DNA of 16,970 nt from UBA8886 sp963578705 (GTDB taxonomy: Archaea; Thermoplasmatota; Poseidoniia; MGIII; CG-Epi1): positions 1 through 16,970 of the forward strand of contig CAUZDT010000025.1 of the NCBI GenBank assembly GCA_963578705.1. The letters are read 5' to 3'. Made by a program: the position numbers and the translations under genes. Below, one piece after another: positions 1 to 6,320 of this stretch (within the stretch, counting starts at the first letter, position 1; each line of letters starts with the position of its first letter). The notes beneath the pieces were generated by a model. That model saw only the letters and a list, made by a program, of their open reading frames with translations. It was not told the DNA's origin and did not search any database.

Positions 1-605
1 CGGGTGGTCTCGCTGAAGCCGACGCTGTAGTTGCGCAGCCGCACTTCGGCCCAGGTCGTCGCGGTCGCCGTGAGGTTCTCGGCGTCGGTGACGACCAGCG
101 TGACCGAGTAATGACCGGGCGCAGAGTAATTGTGGAACGGCCGCGCGCCCGAGCCGAGCACACCATCGCCGAAATCCCACGCCCAGTCCAGCACGCCCTC
201 GGAGTCGCTCGAGTTGGAGCCGTCGAACCGCAGCTGCTCGTTCACGTGCGCCGCCAGCCCGGGGCCGGCGTCGGCAGTCGGCGGCAGGTTGCGGTGCAGG
301 ATTTCGACGCTGGCGCTCGCCGCGCCGGTCGCACCGTTGGGGCCGACGGCGGTCAGCCGCACCGCGTAGGTGCCTTCGCCGGCGTAAGTGTGGGCCGGCA
401 CCGCGCCGACAACGCCGTTGCCGTCGCCGAACTCCCAGTAGTATTTCGTGCCCGACGGCTGCGAGCCGAGCAGGCCGAATTGCGCCGGGTCGCCCTCGAT
501 GACGCCTTCCGGCACCGCAATCTCGACGTCTTCGAGCGTCCCCGGCCCGGCGTCGAGGCAGCCGGTCATGAGCAGGAGGGCGGCAAGCAGCAGGGCAGGG
601 CGCAC
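1..605 (-). CDS. PKD-domain lipoprotein, C-terminus beyond the window
   Basis: This is a secreted, lipid-anchored protein read leftward and cut by the window start; about 201 residues are visible. The N-terminus is a short lipoprotein signal (hydrophobic run ending LLMTGC, lipid-attachment Cys at residue 16). Two PKD-type beta-sandwich domains follow, each with its hallmark: WEFGDG at about residues 57-62 and WDFGDG at about 143-148, each followed by a G-H-Y/T-Y-x-V strand typical of the family. PKD domains usually mediate adhesion or act as spacers in surface proteins, so the catalytic or binding part may lie outside the window. I chose the GTG at 605 because a TATA-like CTTTAA (627-632) lies about 25 nt upstream, as for a leaderless mRNA. 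An in-frame ATG at 647 would add 14 residues before the signal peptide. The gene is divergent from psmA. Confidence 0.85.
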   Translation of the reverse strand, partial: MRPALLLAALLLMTGCLDAGPGTLEDVEIAVPEGVIEGDPAQFGLLGSQPSGTKYYWEFGDGNGVVGAVPAHTYAGEGTYAVRLTAVGPNGATGAASASVEILHRNLPPTADAGPGLAAHVNEQLRFDGSNSSDSEGVLDWAWDFGDGVLGSGARPFHNYSAPGHYSVTLVVTDAENLTATATTWAEVRLRNYSVGFSETT

Positions 606-626
606 GTGGGCGCAGCCGCATGGCGT

Positions 627-657
627 TAAAGGATTGTGCGCGACCATACCTATTTAG
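627..657. promoter_or_regulatory. Divergent promoter region: lipoprotein gene and psmA
   Basis: Two TATA-like boxes lie between the divergent genes. On the plus strand, CCTATTTAG (649-657) is about 30 nt before the psmA ATG at 688, giving a very short leader. On the minus strand, CCTTTAAC (complement of about 626-633) is about 25 nt before the GTG at 605. Assignment rests on position and AT content in GC-rich surroundings; I see no clear BRE. Confidence 0.5.
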
Positions 658-687
658 TACTCCAGCGGCGATGGCGCGCCGATTTCA

Positions 688-1401
688 ATGCAGGCAGGCC
701 ACATGGCGTATGACCGCGCCATCACCGTATTCTCGCCCGACGGGCGACTCTTCCAGGTCGAGTACGCCCGTGAGGCGGTCAAGCGCGGCACCACGACCGT
801 CGGAATCAAGTTCAAGGATGGCGTAGTTCTAATTGTCGACAAGCGGCTCAGTTCCAAGCTCATCGAACCCGACTCGATTGAGAAAATGTTCAAGATTGAC
901 GACCATGTCGGCTGCGCTACTTCGGGGCTGGTCGCCGACGCGCGGGCGCTGGTCGACCGCGCGCGGGTTGAGTGCCAGGTTAACGCCTTCAACTACGATG
1001 AGAAAATCCCGGTCGAAGCGCTGGTCAAGAAGCTCTGCGACTTCAAGCAGAGCTACACCCAGTACGGCGGTGTGCGGCCTTTCGGGACCGCGCTGCTGAT
1101 GGCGGGCGTCGACGAGTCGGGGGCGCATCTCTACGAGACCGACCCCTCGGGCGCGATGATGGCGTACAAGGCGGGCGGCATCGGTGCCGGCCGCAACGAA
1201 GTCATGGAAGTCTTCGAGGATAATTACAAGGAAGGAATGACGCAGGCGCAGGCAATCGCCTTGGGCCTGAAGGCGCTGGCGGCAGCTAATGAGCACAAAC
1301 TCAAGTCCGAAATCATAGAGATTGCCGTCGTTTCAGCCAAACAGGATTTCCACACCCTTGACCAGGCTGACGTGAAGAAGGCGGTCGCCAAGGCCAAGTA
1401 A
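688..1401 (+). CDS. psmA: Proteasome subunit alpha
   Basis: This is the alpha subunit (237 aa) of the archaeal 20S proteasome. It forms the outer gating rings of the cytoplasmic protein-degrading barrel and docks ATPase activators. The alpha-subunit signature YDRAITVFSPDGRLFQVEYA at residues 8-27 is diagnostic, followed by the EAVKRGTTTVG strand and the central YTQYGGVRPFG motif. There is no N-terminal catalytic Thr, as expected for alpha. The ATG at 688 gives MQAGHMAYDR, which matches the Thermoplasma start (MQQGQMAYDR) as I recall it, so I prefer it to the ATG at 703. It is first in the superoperon, and its TAA shares one base with the SBDS ATG (TAATG at 1399-1403), which suggests translational coupling. 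Confidence 0.97.
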   Translation: MQAGHMAYDRAITVFSPDGRLFQVEYAREAVKRGTTTVGIKFKDGVVLIVDKRLSSKLIEPDSIEKMFKIDDHVGCATSGLVADARALVDRARVECQVNAFNYDEKIPVEALVKKLCDFKQSYTQYGGVRPFGTALLMAGVDESGAHLYETDPSGAMMAYKAGGIGAGRNEVMEVFEDNYKEGMTQAQAIALGLKALAAANEHKLKSEIIEIAVVSAKQDFHTLDQADVKKAVAKAK

Positions 1402-2093
1402 TGGTATCGCTGGACGAGGCGGTAATCGCGCGCCTCGAATCCGGCGGCCACAAATTCGAAATCCTGATTGACCCCGAGGCGGCACAGGCGTTCCGCGAAA
1501 GCGGTGAAATCGACTGGGGCGACGCGCTCGCGACCGAAGGCATCTGGAGCGACTCGGCCAAGGGCGAGCACGCTGGTGACGAAGCGGTGCAGGAAGTCTT
1601 CGGGACGCTCGAGCTGGAGGCGGTTTGCACCGCCATCCTCGAGCGGGGCGACATCCAGCTCACCGCCGCGCAGCGCAAGGAGCTGGTCGAGCGGCGACAC
1701 AAGCAGCTGGTGGCGCACATCGCCTCCGGCGCGATGAACCCGCAGACCGGCGCGCCGCACCCGCCGCAGCGCATCGAAAATGCCTTGGCTGAGGCGAAGT
1801 TCATGGTCGACCCGCTCGAAGCGCTCGAGCGGCAGGTCGAGCGCGCGGTGAAGGCGCTGCGGGTGCTGCTGCCGATTTCGTTCGAGAAGATGCGCGTCGC
1901 CGTGAAAATCCCGGCGCAGCACGTCGGCCGCTGCTACGGTGAGATGAAGGCGCTCGCAACCATCACGCAGGAAGAATACCAGTCGGACGGCAGCTGGATT
2001 GCGGTTCTCGAACTGTCGGCTGGCGCGCACGCCGACCTGCTCGACCGGCTCGGCTCGCTGACGCACGGCATCGCCGAAGTCAAGCAGCTATAG
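1401..2093 (+). CDS. Ribosome maturation protein SBDS (Sdo1 homolog)
   Basis: This is the archaeal orthologue of Shwachman-Bodian-Diamond syndrome protein (230 aa), which works in late maturation of the large ribosomal subunit. The start region (VSLDEAVIARLESGGHKFEILIDPE) is the typical N-terminal FYSH domain. A central helical domain follows, with the conserved stretch ending HPPQRIENALAEAK at about residues 118-131. The C-terminal ferredoxin-like domain begins around residue 155 (LPISFEKMRVAVKIP). Length matches the family. In many archaea SBDS sits directly upstream of the exosome genes, as here. The start overlaps the psmA stop by one base. Confidence 0.96.
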   Translation: MVSLDEAVIARLESGGHKFEILIDPEAAQAFRESGEIDWGDALATEGIWSDSAKGEHAGDEAVQEVFGTLELEAVCTAILERGDIQLTAAQRKELVERRHKQLVAHIASGAMNPQTGAPHPPQRIENALAEAKFMVDPLEALERQVERAVKALRVLLPISFEKMRVAVKIPAQHVGRCYGEMKALATITQEEYQSDGSWIAVLELSAGAHADLLDRLGSLTHGIAEVKQL

Positions 2094-2133
2094 CGCGAGG
2101 CGCTGGCGACGGGGACGGCGCAACAGGCCAAGC

Positions 2134-2187
2134 TTCAAATACCGCACGAGGTCCGCGCCGACACACGCAAGGCAAAGAAAGGAGTGA
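2134..2187 (+). promoter_or_regulatory. Probable internal promoter and strong SD for rrp4
   Basis: The 100-nt gap between SBDS and rrp4 is the largest in the superoperon. It contains a TATA-like TTCAAATA (2134-2141), which would start transcription near 2165. A strong Shine-Dalgarno GGAGTGATTT (2181-2190) ends just before the ATG at 2194. The same GGAGTGA core recurs at 2859-2865, before rrp41. Position and sequence support a secondary promoter; it is not proven. Confidence 0.5.
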
Positions 2188-2193
2188 TTTCTT

Positions 2194-2865
2194 ATGACAA
2201 AATCTTCATCTAAACAAGCCAGCGGCAGGTCTGTCCTGCTGCCGGGCGACAAGCTAGCAGCGGACCAGAAAGCCGGCTCCGGCACGTTCCGCCGTGACGG
2301 GGAGGCGCACGCCGCCGTGCTCGGTTTTTCGAGCGAGAGTTCCGGTTACACCAACGTCCAGCCGATATCGGGGCGCTACAGCCCGCGCGTCGGCGACAAG
2401 GTCGTCGCGGTCTGCGTCGAAACCGGCCCTTCGCTCTGGCGCATGGACATCGGCGCGTTCCAGAACTCGATGCTGCACCACAGCGAGACTGACTGGAAAG
2501 TGGACTTCGGCGATACCGCCAGCTTCATCGGCATCGGTGACGCGGCGCTGGCCGAGGTATACATGGTCGACGGCAGCGGCAGCCACCAGGTCACCCTGAA
2601 GAAGGACGACTGCCGCAAGCTCTACGCCGGCACCATCGTCCATGTCGCGCCCACGCGCGTGAGCCGCGTGATTGGCAAGCAGGGGTCGATGATTACACTA
2701 ATTCGCGAAAAAACGGGATGCCGCATTCAGGCCGGCCAGAACGGCTTAATCTGGATAGATGGCGAACCCGACCAGATTGCCCGCGCCCAGCAGGCAGTCG
2801 AGACTATTTCCCGCGAGGTAACTAGCAGCGGGCTGACGGAGAAAATCGAAAAACTACTGGAGTGA
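2194..2865 (+). CDS. rrp4: Exosome complex RNA-binding protein Rrp4
   Basis: Rrp4 (223 aa) is the cap subunit of the archaeal RNA exosome. It binds RNA and feeds it into the Rrp41/Rrp42 ring for 3'-5' phosphorolysis. The domains appear in the expected order. An N-terminal domain carries VLLPGD (residues 14-19) and a GTFRRDG strand. An S1 domain spans about 63-135 (begins YSPRVGDKVVAV). A KH domain at about 147-205 carries the GxxG loop GKQG (161-164) within VIGKQGSMITLIREKTGC. The ATG at 2194 has a strong SD 6-7 nt upstream, which fixes the start. The stop lies 4 nt before rrp41. Confidence 0.97.
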   Translation: MTKSSSKQASGRSVLLPGDKLAADQKAGSGTFRRDGEAHAAVLGFSSESSGYTNVQPISGRYSPRVGDKVVAVCVETGPSLWRMDIGAFQNSMLHHSETDWKVDFGDTASFIGIGDAALAEVYMVDGSGSHQVTLKKDDCRKLYAGTIVHVAPTRVSRVIGKQGSMITLIREKTGCRIQAGQNGLIWIDGEPDQIARAQQAVETISREVTSSGLTEKIEKLLE

Positions 2866-2869
2866 AAAC

Positions 2870-3595
2870 ATGGCAGGCGGAAACAGCGATATCGAATTTA
2901 TCAAGAAGGGCAAGCGACTTGACGGTCGTAAGCCAGACGAGCTGCGCGAAGTGCGCATTGAAGCCGGCGTGCTGAACCGCGCCGACGGGTCATGCTACCT
3001 GGAGTGGGGCAACAACAAGGTGTACGCCGGGGTCTTCGGCCCCATAGAGTGCCACCCGCGCCACAAGCAGCAGCAGGACCGCGCCATCGTACAGGCGCGC
3101 TACACCATGGCGCCTTTCAGCGTCAACGACCGCAAGCGGCCCGGCTACGACCGCCGCTCGAGCGAAATTTCCTACATCCTCTCGCAGGCGCTGGAGCGCG
3201 TCGTGATGGTTGAGCAGTTCCCACGTGCCGCCATCCGGGTGGACATGCAGGTCATCGAGGCGCACGCCGGCACCCGCTGCGCGGCGCTGACGGCGGCATC
3301 AGTCGCGCTGGCTGACGCCGGCATCCCGATGACCGACATCATCCCGTCCTGCGCGGCGGGCAAGGTAAGTGACACCGTCGTGCTTGACCTGAACAAGGAA
3401 GAGGATAACTACGGGCAGGCGGACCTTCCGCTCGCCATCGTGCCTTCGACGGGTGAAGTGGTGCTGCTCCAGCTGGACGGCCACCTGACCCCCGAAGAGT
3501 TCGAGCAGGCGCTCGACATGGCCTACAAGGGCTGCATGGACCTTTACGAAATCCAGCGGGCGGCACTTGCCAACCGCTACGGAGGCGGCGCATGA
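2870..3595 (+). CDS. rrp41: Exosome catalytic subunit Rrp41
   Basis: Rrp41 (241 aa) is the catalytic RNase PH-fold subunit of the archaeal exosome. It degrades RNA 3'-5' with phosphate and can add heteropolymeric tails in reverse. The start RLDGRKPDELR (16-26) and the basic patch NDRKRPGYDRRSSE (86-99) are typical of the family. The acidic catalytic motif DNYGQAD is present, with D179 and D185 matching the two active-site Asp residues known from Sulfolobus Rrp41 (DNYGEAD). The SD GGAGTGA (2859-2865) overlaps the rrp4 stop. The TGA overlaps the rrp42 start as ATGA. Confidence 0.98.
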   Translation: MAGGNSDIEFIKKGKRLDGRKPDELREVRIEAGVLNRADGSCYLEWGNNKVYAGVFGPIECHPRHKQQQDRAIVQARYTMAPFSVNDRKRPGYDRRSSEISYILSQALERVVMVEQFPRAAIRVDMQVIEAHAGTRCAALTAASVALADAGIPMTDIIPSCAAGKVSDTVVLDLNKEEDNYGQADLPLAIVPSTGEVVLLQLDGHLTPEEFEQALDMAYKGCMDLYEIQRAALANRYGGGA

Positions 3596-4380
3596 GCTCC
3601 GCTACCGTCGCCAACCTGATGCGCGGGCACATCGAGAAGCTCGCCGCACAGGGGAAGCGCACCGACGGACGCAGCGCCAACGAGTTCCGCGGCGTCAGCA
3701 TCGAGACCGGACTCATCGGCACCGCCGAGGGGTCAGCGCGCGTCAGCCTGGGCGATACCACGGTGATGTGCGGAGTCAAGTTGCTGGTCGGCACGCCCTA
3801 CCCCGATTCCCCGGGGCGCGGCAGCATGACCACCACCGCCGAACTGGCGTGTCTCGCTTCTGAGCAGTTCGAGCCCGGGCCGCCGCGCGAGCCCGCTATC
3901 GAGCTGGCGCGCGTCGTCGACCGCGGCATCCGCGAGTCGCAGATGATTGACTTCGAGGGTCTCTGCATCGAACACGGCGAGAAGGTATGGATTGTCTTCA
4001 TCGACATGCACATCCTGGACCACGGCGGCAACCTGTTCGACTGCTGCACGCTCGCCGCGGCATCCGCGCTCGGGAACGCGAAAATCCCGAATGTCCAGCA
4101 CGGTATCGCCGACAAGGACGTCGACCTGTCCATCGGCTGCTGGCCCATCTCCTGCACCTTCGCCAAGCTCGGGGAAGCCATCGTGCTCGACCCGAACCAC
4201 GACGAGGAGACGGTGATGAGCGCACGGCTGACCGTGGCGCACGACGAAAACGGCAACCTGCGGGCGATGCAGAAGGGCTACAGCGGCGCCTTCACCCCCG
4301 ACGAAATCAAGGCTTCGGTCAAAACCGCGCGCACCGCCGACAAGGCGCTGCGCAAGGCGCTGAAAGAGGCCACGAAATGA
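3592..4380 (+). CDS. rrp42: Exosome non-catalytic subunit Rrp42
   Basis: Rrp42 (262 aa) is the second RNase PH-fold subunit of the exosome. It alternates with Rrp41 in the hexameric ring; it has no phosphorolytic site of its own but is needed for activity and RNA binding. The N-terminus has the paralogous KRTDGRSANEFR (about 22-33). It lacks the DNYGxAD motif of Rrp41, having instead LDPNHDEETVMSARLTV in that region. The start overlaps the rrp41 stop (ATGA at 3592-3595) with GGAGG at 3581-3585. Its own TGA overlaps the rpl37ae ATG (4377-4380), so the ring subunits and the ribosomal protein are probably translationally coupled. Confidence 0.97.
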   Translation: MSSATVANLMRGHIEKLAAQGKRTDGRSANEFRGVSIETGLIGTAEGSARVSLGDTTVMCGVKLLVGTPYPDSPGRGSMTTTAELACLASEQFEPGPPREPAIELARVVDRGIRESQMIDFEGLCIEHGEKVWIVFIDMHILDHGGNLFDCCTLAAASALGNAKIPNVQHGIADKDVDLSIGCWPISCTFAKLGEAIVLDPNHDEETVMSARLTVAHDENGNLRAMQKGYSGAFTPDEIKASVKTARTADKALRKALKEATK

Positions 4381-4607
4381 GTCAGAGAACCCGCAAGGTT
4401 GGCAGCACCGGCCGCTTCGGCCCGCGCTACGGCGTATCCGTCAGGCGACGCATCGGTTCCGTTGAGACAAAGCAGCGCAAGTGGCATGACTGCCCCGAGT
4501 GCACCAAGCAGCGCGTGCGGCGCGTCTCGACCGGCATCTACCGCTGCCGCAGCTGCGGACTCGAGTTCGCCAGCGGCGCTTACTACCCAACCCCGGTGGA
4601 GAAGTAA
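4377..4607 (+). CDS. rpl37ae: Large ribosomal subunit protein L37Ae (eL43)
   Basis: This small basic zinc-ribbon protein (76 aa) of the archaeal/eukaryotic large ribosomal subunit has the typical start RTRKVGSTGRFGPRYG (residues 4-19). The zinc ribbon is CPEC (C39, C42) ... CRSC (C57, C60). The C-terminal GLEFASGAYYPTP is also characteristic. The ATG at 4377 sits in an ATGA overlap with rrp42, and its TAA shares a base with the rpoP ATG (TAATG). Length agrees with the family. Co-occurrence with exosome genes is the classical archaeal superoperon arrangement. Confidence 0.97.
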   Translation: MSQRTRKVGSTGRFGPRYGVSVRRRIGSVETKQRKWHDCPECTKQRVRRVSTGIYRCRSCGLEFASGAYYPTPVEK

Positions 4608-4747
4608 TGGTCAACTACAAGTGCTCGATCTGCGGTACCACGCTCGAGATGGACCTTGAGACGCTCGGGCTGACCTGTCGCAAGTGCGGCAACAAGATTT
4701 TCTACAAGAAGCGCCCTTCGACCAAGAAGACTGTCCTGTCGGACTGA
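4607..4747 (+). CDS. rpoP: DNA-directed RNA polymerase subunit P (Rpb12-like)
   Basis: RpoP (46 aa) is the small zinc-binding subunit of archaeal RNA polymerase, homologous to eukaryotic Rpb12. The sequence MVNYKCSICG carries the first zinc pair (C6, C9), and LTCRKCGNKIFYKKRP carries the second (C24, C27) with the basic tail that is highly conserved in Rpb12-type proteins. The start overlaps the rpl37ae stop by one base. The TGA (4745-4747) shares its last base with the pcc1 ATG. Both the size and the CxxC...CxxC spacing are normal. Confidence 0.96.
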   Translation: MVNYKCSICGTTLEMDLETLGLTCRKCGNKIFYKKRPSTKKTVLSD

Positions 4748-4977
4748 TGCGCGCTTCGCTCGACCTGCGCACCGGCCCCCGCACGGCGGCGGTCGCGGCT
4801 GCGCTCGCTCCCGAAGTCGAGGCGGGCGTCCCGAAAGTCACGCTGGAGATGAGCAGCGCCGGCGAACGGCTGCGGCTCGAGCTCGAGGCCGAAGACATGG
4901 TGAGCCTGCGCGCCGCACTCAATTCTTTTTTAGGCTGGGCCGCCTGCGCGCAGCAGGTGGCTGAAGATGGCGACTGA
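4747..4977 (+). CDS. pcc1: KEOPS complex subunit Pcc1
   Basis: Pcc1 (76 aa) is the small dimerisation subunit of KEOPS, the complex that makes the universal t6A37 modification on ANN-decoding tRNAs. The short alpha/beta protein shows the family pattern: a start strand (ASLDL), an ALAPE motif (19-23), an LRLELEAEDMVSLRAALNSFLGW stretch at about 41-64, and a C-terminal helix. LRAALNS followed by an aromatic helix is the strongest signature. It lies between rpoP and prefoldin beta, its usual archaeal superoperon context. It overlaps rpoP by one base and pfdB by 11. Confidence 0.88.
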   Translation: MRASLDLRTGPRTAAVAAALAPEVEAGVPKVTLEMSSAGERLRLELEAEDMVSLRAALNSFLGWAACAQQVAEDGD

Positions 4978-5350
4978 CGCGATTCCCGACGACGTGCAGC
5001 AACAGCTGGAGCAGTTCGAGCAGCTGCGGCAGCAGGCGCAGGCGCTCGCGCAGCAACAGTCGCAGGTCGAGATGGCGGTGCGCGAGACCGAGCGCACACT
5101 GGAGGAACTGGACGAGGTCGCGGCCGATACGCCGCTCTACCGCGCCAGCGGCGCCATCATGGTGCGCGTCGACGACCTGAAGAAGCTGAAGAGCGACCTG
5201 AAGGAAGAACAGGAGAGGCTCGAGCTGCGCACGAAAACGCTCAAAACGCAGATTGACAAATTGAATACCCAGTTGCAGGAGATGCAGACCCGGCTGACGC
5301 CGGTGCTGCAGCGGCTGCAGGGGCCGGGTGGTCCCGGTGCCAGGTCCTGA
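4967..5350 (+). CDS. pfdB: Prefoldin subunit beta
   Basis: Prefoldin beta (127 aa) forms, with alpha subunits, the jellyfish-shaped chaperone that captures unfolded proteins for the group II chaperonin. The layout is two long amphipathic coiled-coil helices (about 8-50 and 78-118) flanking a beta-hairpin with the conserved ADTPLYRASGAIMVRVD (53-69). The start QQQLEQFEQLRQQAQAL is typical of beta subunits. A Gly/Pro-rich tail (GPGGPGARS) is present. It overlaps pcc1 by 11 nt at its start and the next gene by 23 nt at its end. No alpha subunit is in the window. Confidence 0.95.
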   Translation: MATDAIPDDVQQQLEQFEQLRQQAQALAQQQSQVEMAVRETERTLEELDEVAADTPLYRASGAIMVRVDDLKKLKSDLKEEQERLELRTKTLKTQIDKLNTQLQEMQTRLTPVLQRLQGPGGPGARS

Positions 5351-6299
5351 CCTTGGCGCGCTGGAGGCGGCGCTCGCGCGCGAGCTGCTGCTGCTGGTCC
5401 ACCACCACGGTGACGCCGACTCGGTCGGCTGCGCCATCGCGCTCGCGGCGGCGTTCCCGGGCGCGCGTATCTCCGCCACCGACGGGCTGAGCGCCGCTGG
5501 CAAGGTGATGGCGGAGCGGCTCAAAGTCGAAATCGAGGCGCGGCCGCCCGCGAGCTGGGACGGCACGGTCGTTGTGGTAGACACGTCCAATCCGGAGCAC
5601 TGCGCGCCTCTGCCGGAGTGCGACAGCGTCGTGGTAATCGACCATCACCAGACCGCGGGCGAATGGCCTGCGGGGACGTTGCTACTACACGAGCCGGAGG
5701 CGAAAAGCACCGCCGAAATCGTGACTCGCCTGATTCCGGAGCTGGGCATCGAGCTGACGCCGCAAATGGCGTTGCCGCTGCTCGCCGGCGTCTACGCCGA
5801 TACCGGCCACTTCCGCCACGCGAGTTCCGATAGCTTCGCGGTGGCGCACACCCTCGCCGCTGCCGGCGGGGAACCCCGCCAGGCGATGGTCTTGCTCGAC
5901 CGAGTGCGGCCACAGCAGCAGCGCACGATATTCCTGAAGGCGGCGCAACGGCTCAAGTTTTCGCAGGAGGGCAAGTGGCTGCTGGCGACGACCCGCACCG
6001 GCTCGTTCGAGTCGGGGGCGGCGCGGCTGATGGTCGCGCTCGGCGCCGACGTCGCGCTCGCCGCTTCGGGCAACAAGAAGGGGCAGGTGCGAATCTCGAG
6101 CCGCGCGTCGAGCGCCGCCATCGAGGCGGGGCTGAACCTGGCGCAGCTGCTCGAGGCGCTCGCTGACGAGCAGCCCGGCTCGGCAGGCGGCCATCCGGGG
6201 GCGGCCGGCTTCAAGGCGCAGGGCGACCCCGACGCGCTGCTGGCGATGGCGCGGCAGGGGTGCGTCGCGCAGCTGAAGTCGCTGGACGAAACCGCTTAA
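5328..6299 (+). CDS. DHH/DHHA1 family phosphoesterase (RecJ/NrnA-like)
   Basis: This is a metal-dependent phosphoesterase (323 aa) of the DHH superfamily, whose archaeal members act on short oligoribonucleotides, ssDNA ends or cyclic dinucleotide products. The motifs are complete: HGDADSVG (27-34), VVVDTSNPE (82-90, D85), the eponymous DHH (D105-H106-H107) and ADTGHFRH (157-164). The C-terminal DHHA1 substrate domain carries GGHPGAAGF (287-295). Length resembles NrnA rather than full RecJ. The start is GTG at 5328, inside pfdB; GTG 5337 is an alternative. A DHH protein beside prefoldin beta recurs in archaea, and here it could finish degradation of exosome products; that link is inference. 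Confidence 0.9.
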   Translation: MVPVPGPDLGALEAALARELLLLVHHHGDADSVGCAIALAAAFPGARISATDGLSAAGKVMAERLKVEIEARPPASWDGTVVVVDTSNPEHCAPLPECDSVVVIDHHQTAGEWPAGTLLLHEPEAKSTAEIVTRLIPELGIELTPQMALPLLAGVYADTGHFRHASSDSFAVAHTLAAAGGEPRQAMVLLDRVRPQQQRTIFLKAAQRLKFSQEGKWLLATTRTGSFESGAARLMVALGADVALAASGNKKGQVRISSRASSAAIEAGLNLAQLLEALADEQPGSAGGHPGAAGFKAQGDPDALLAMARQGCVAQLKSLDETA

Positions 6300-6320
6300 C
6301 GGGGCAGCAGCTGGCGCAGG

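Noticed and set aside
111..629. Plus-strand open frames across 111-629, including a 172-residue one
   Set aside because: They are shadows of the minus-strand lipoprotein, which has a lipobox and two PKD domains; the plus-strand translation is low-complexity Arg/Ala/Pro.
1224..2066. 280-residue minus-strand frame opposite psmA and SBDS
   Set aside because: It lies entirely antisense to two well-recognised genes and has a biased Arg/Leu/His composition with no domain; it is a GC-driven shadow.
4081..4376. N-terminal extension of L37Ae into the rrp42 gene (open frame from 3987)
   Set aside because: The L37Ae family starts at the MSxRTRKVG motif, which coincides with the ATGA overlap at 4377; upstream residues are shadow translation of rrp42.
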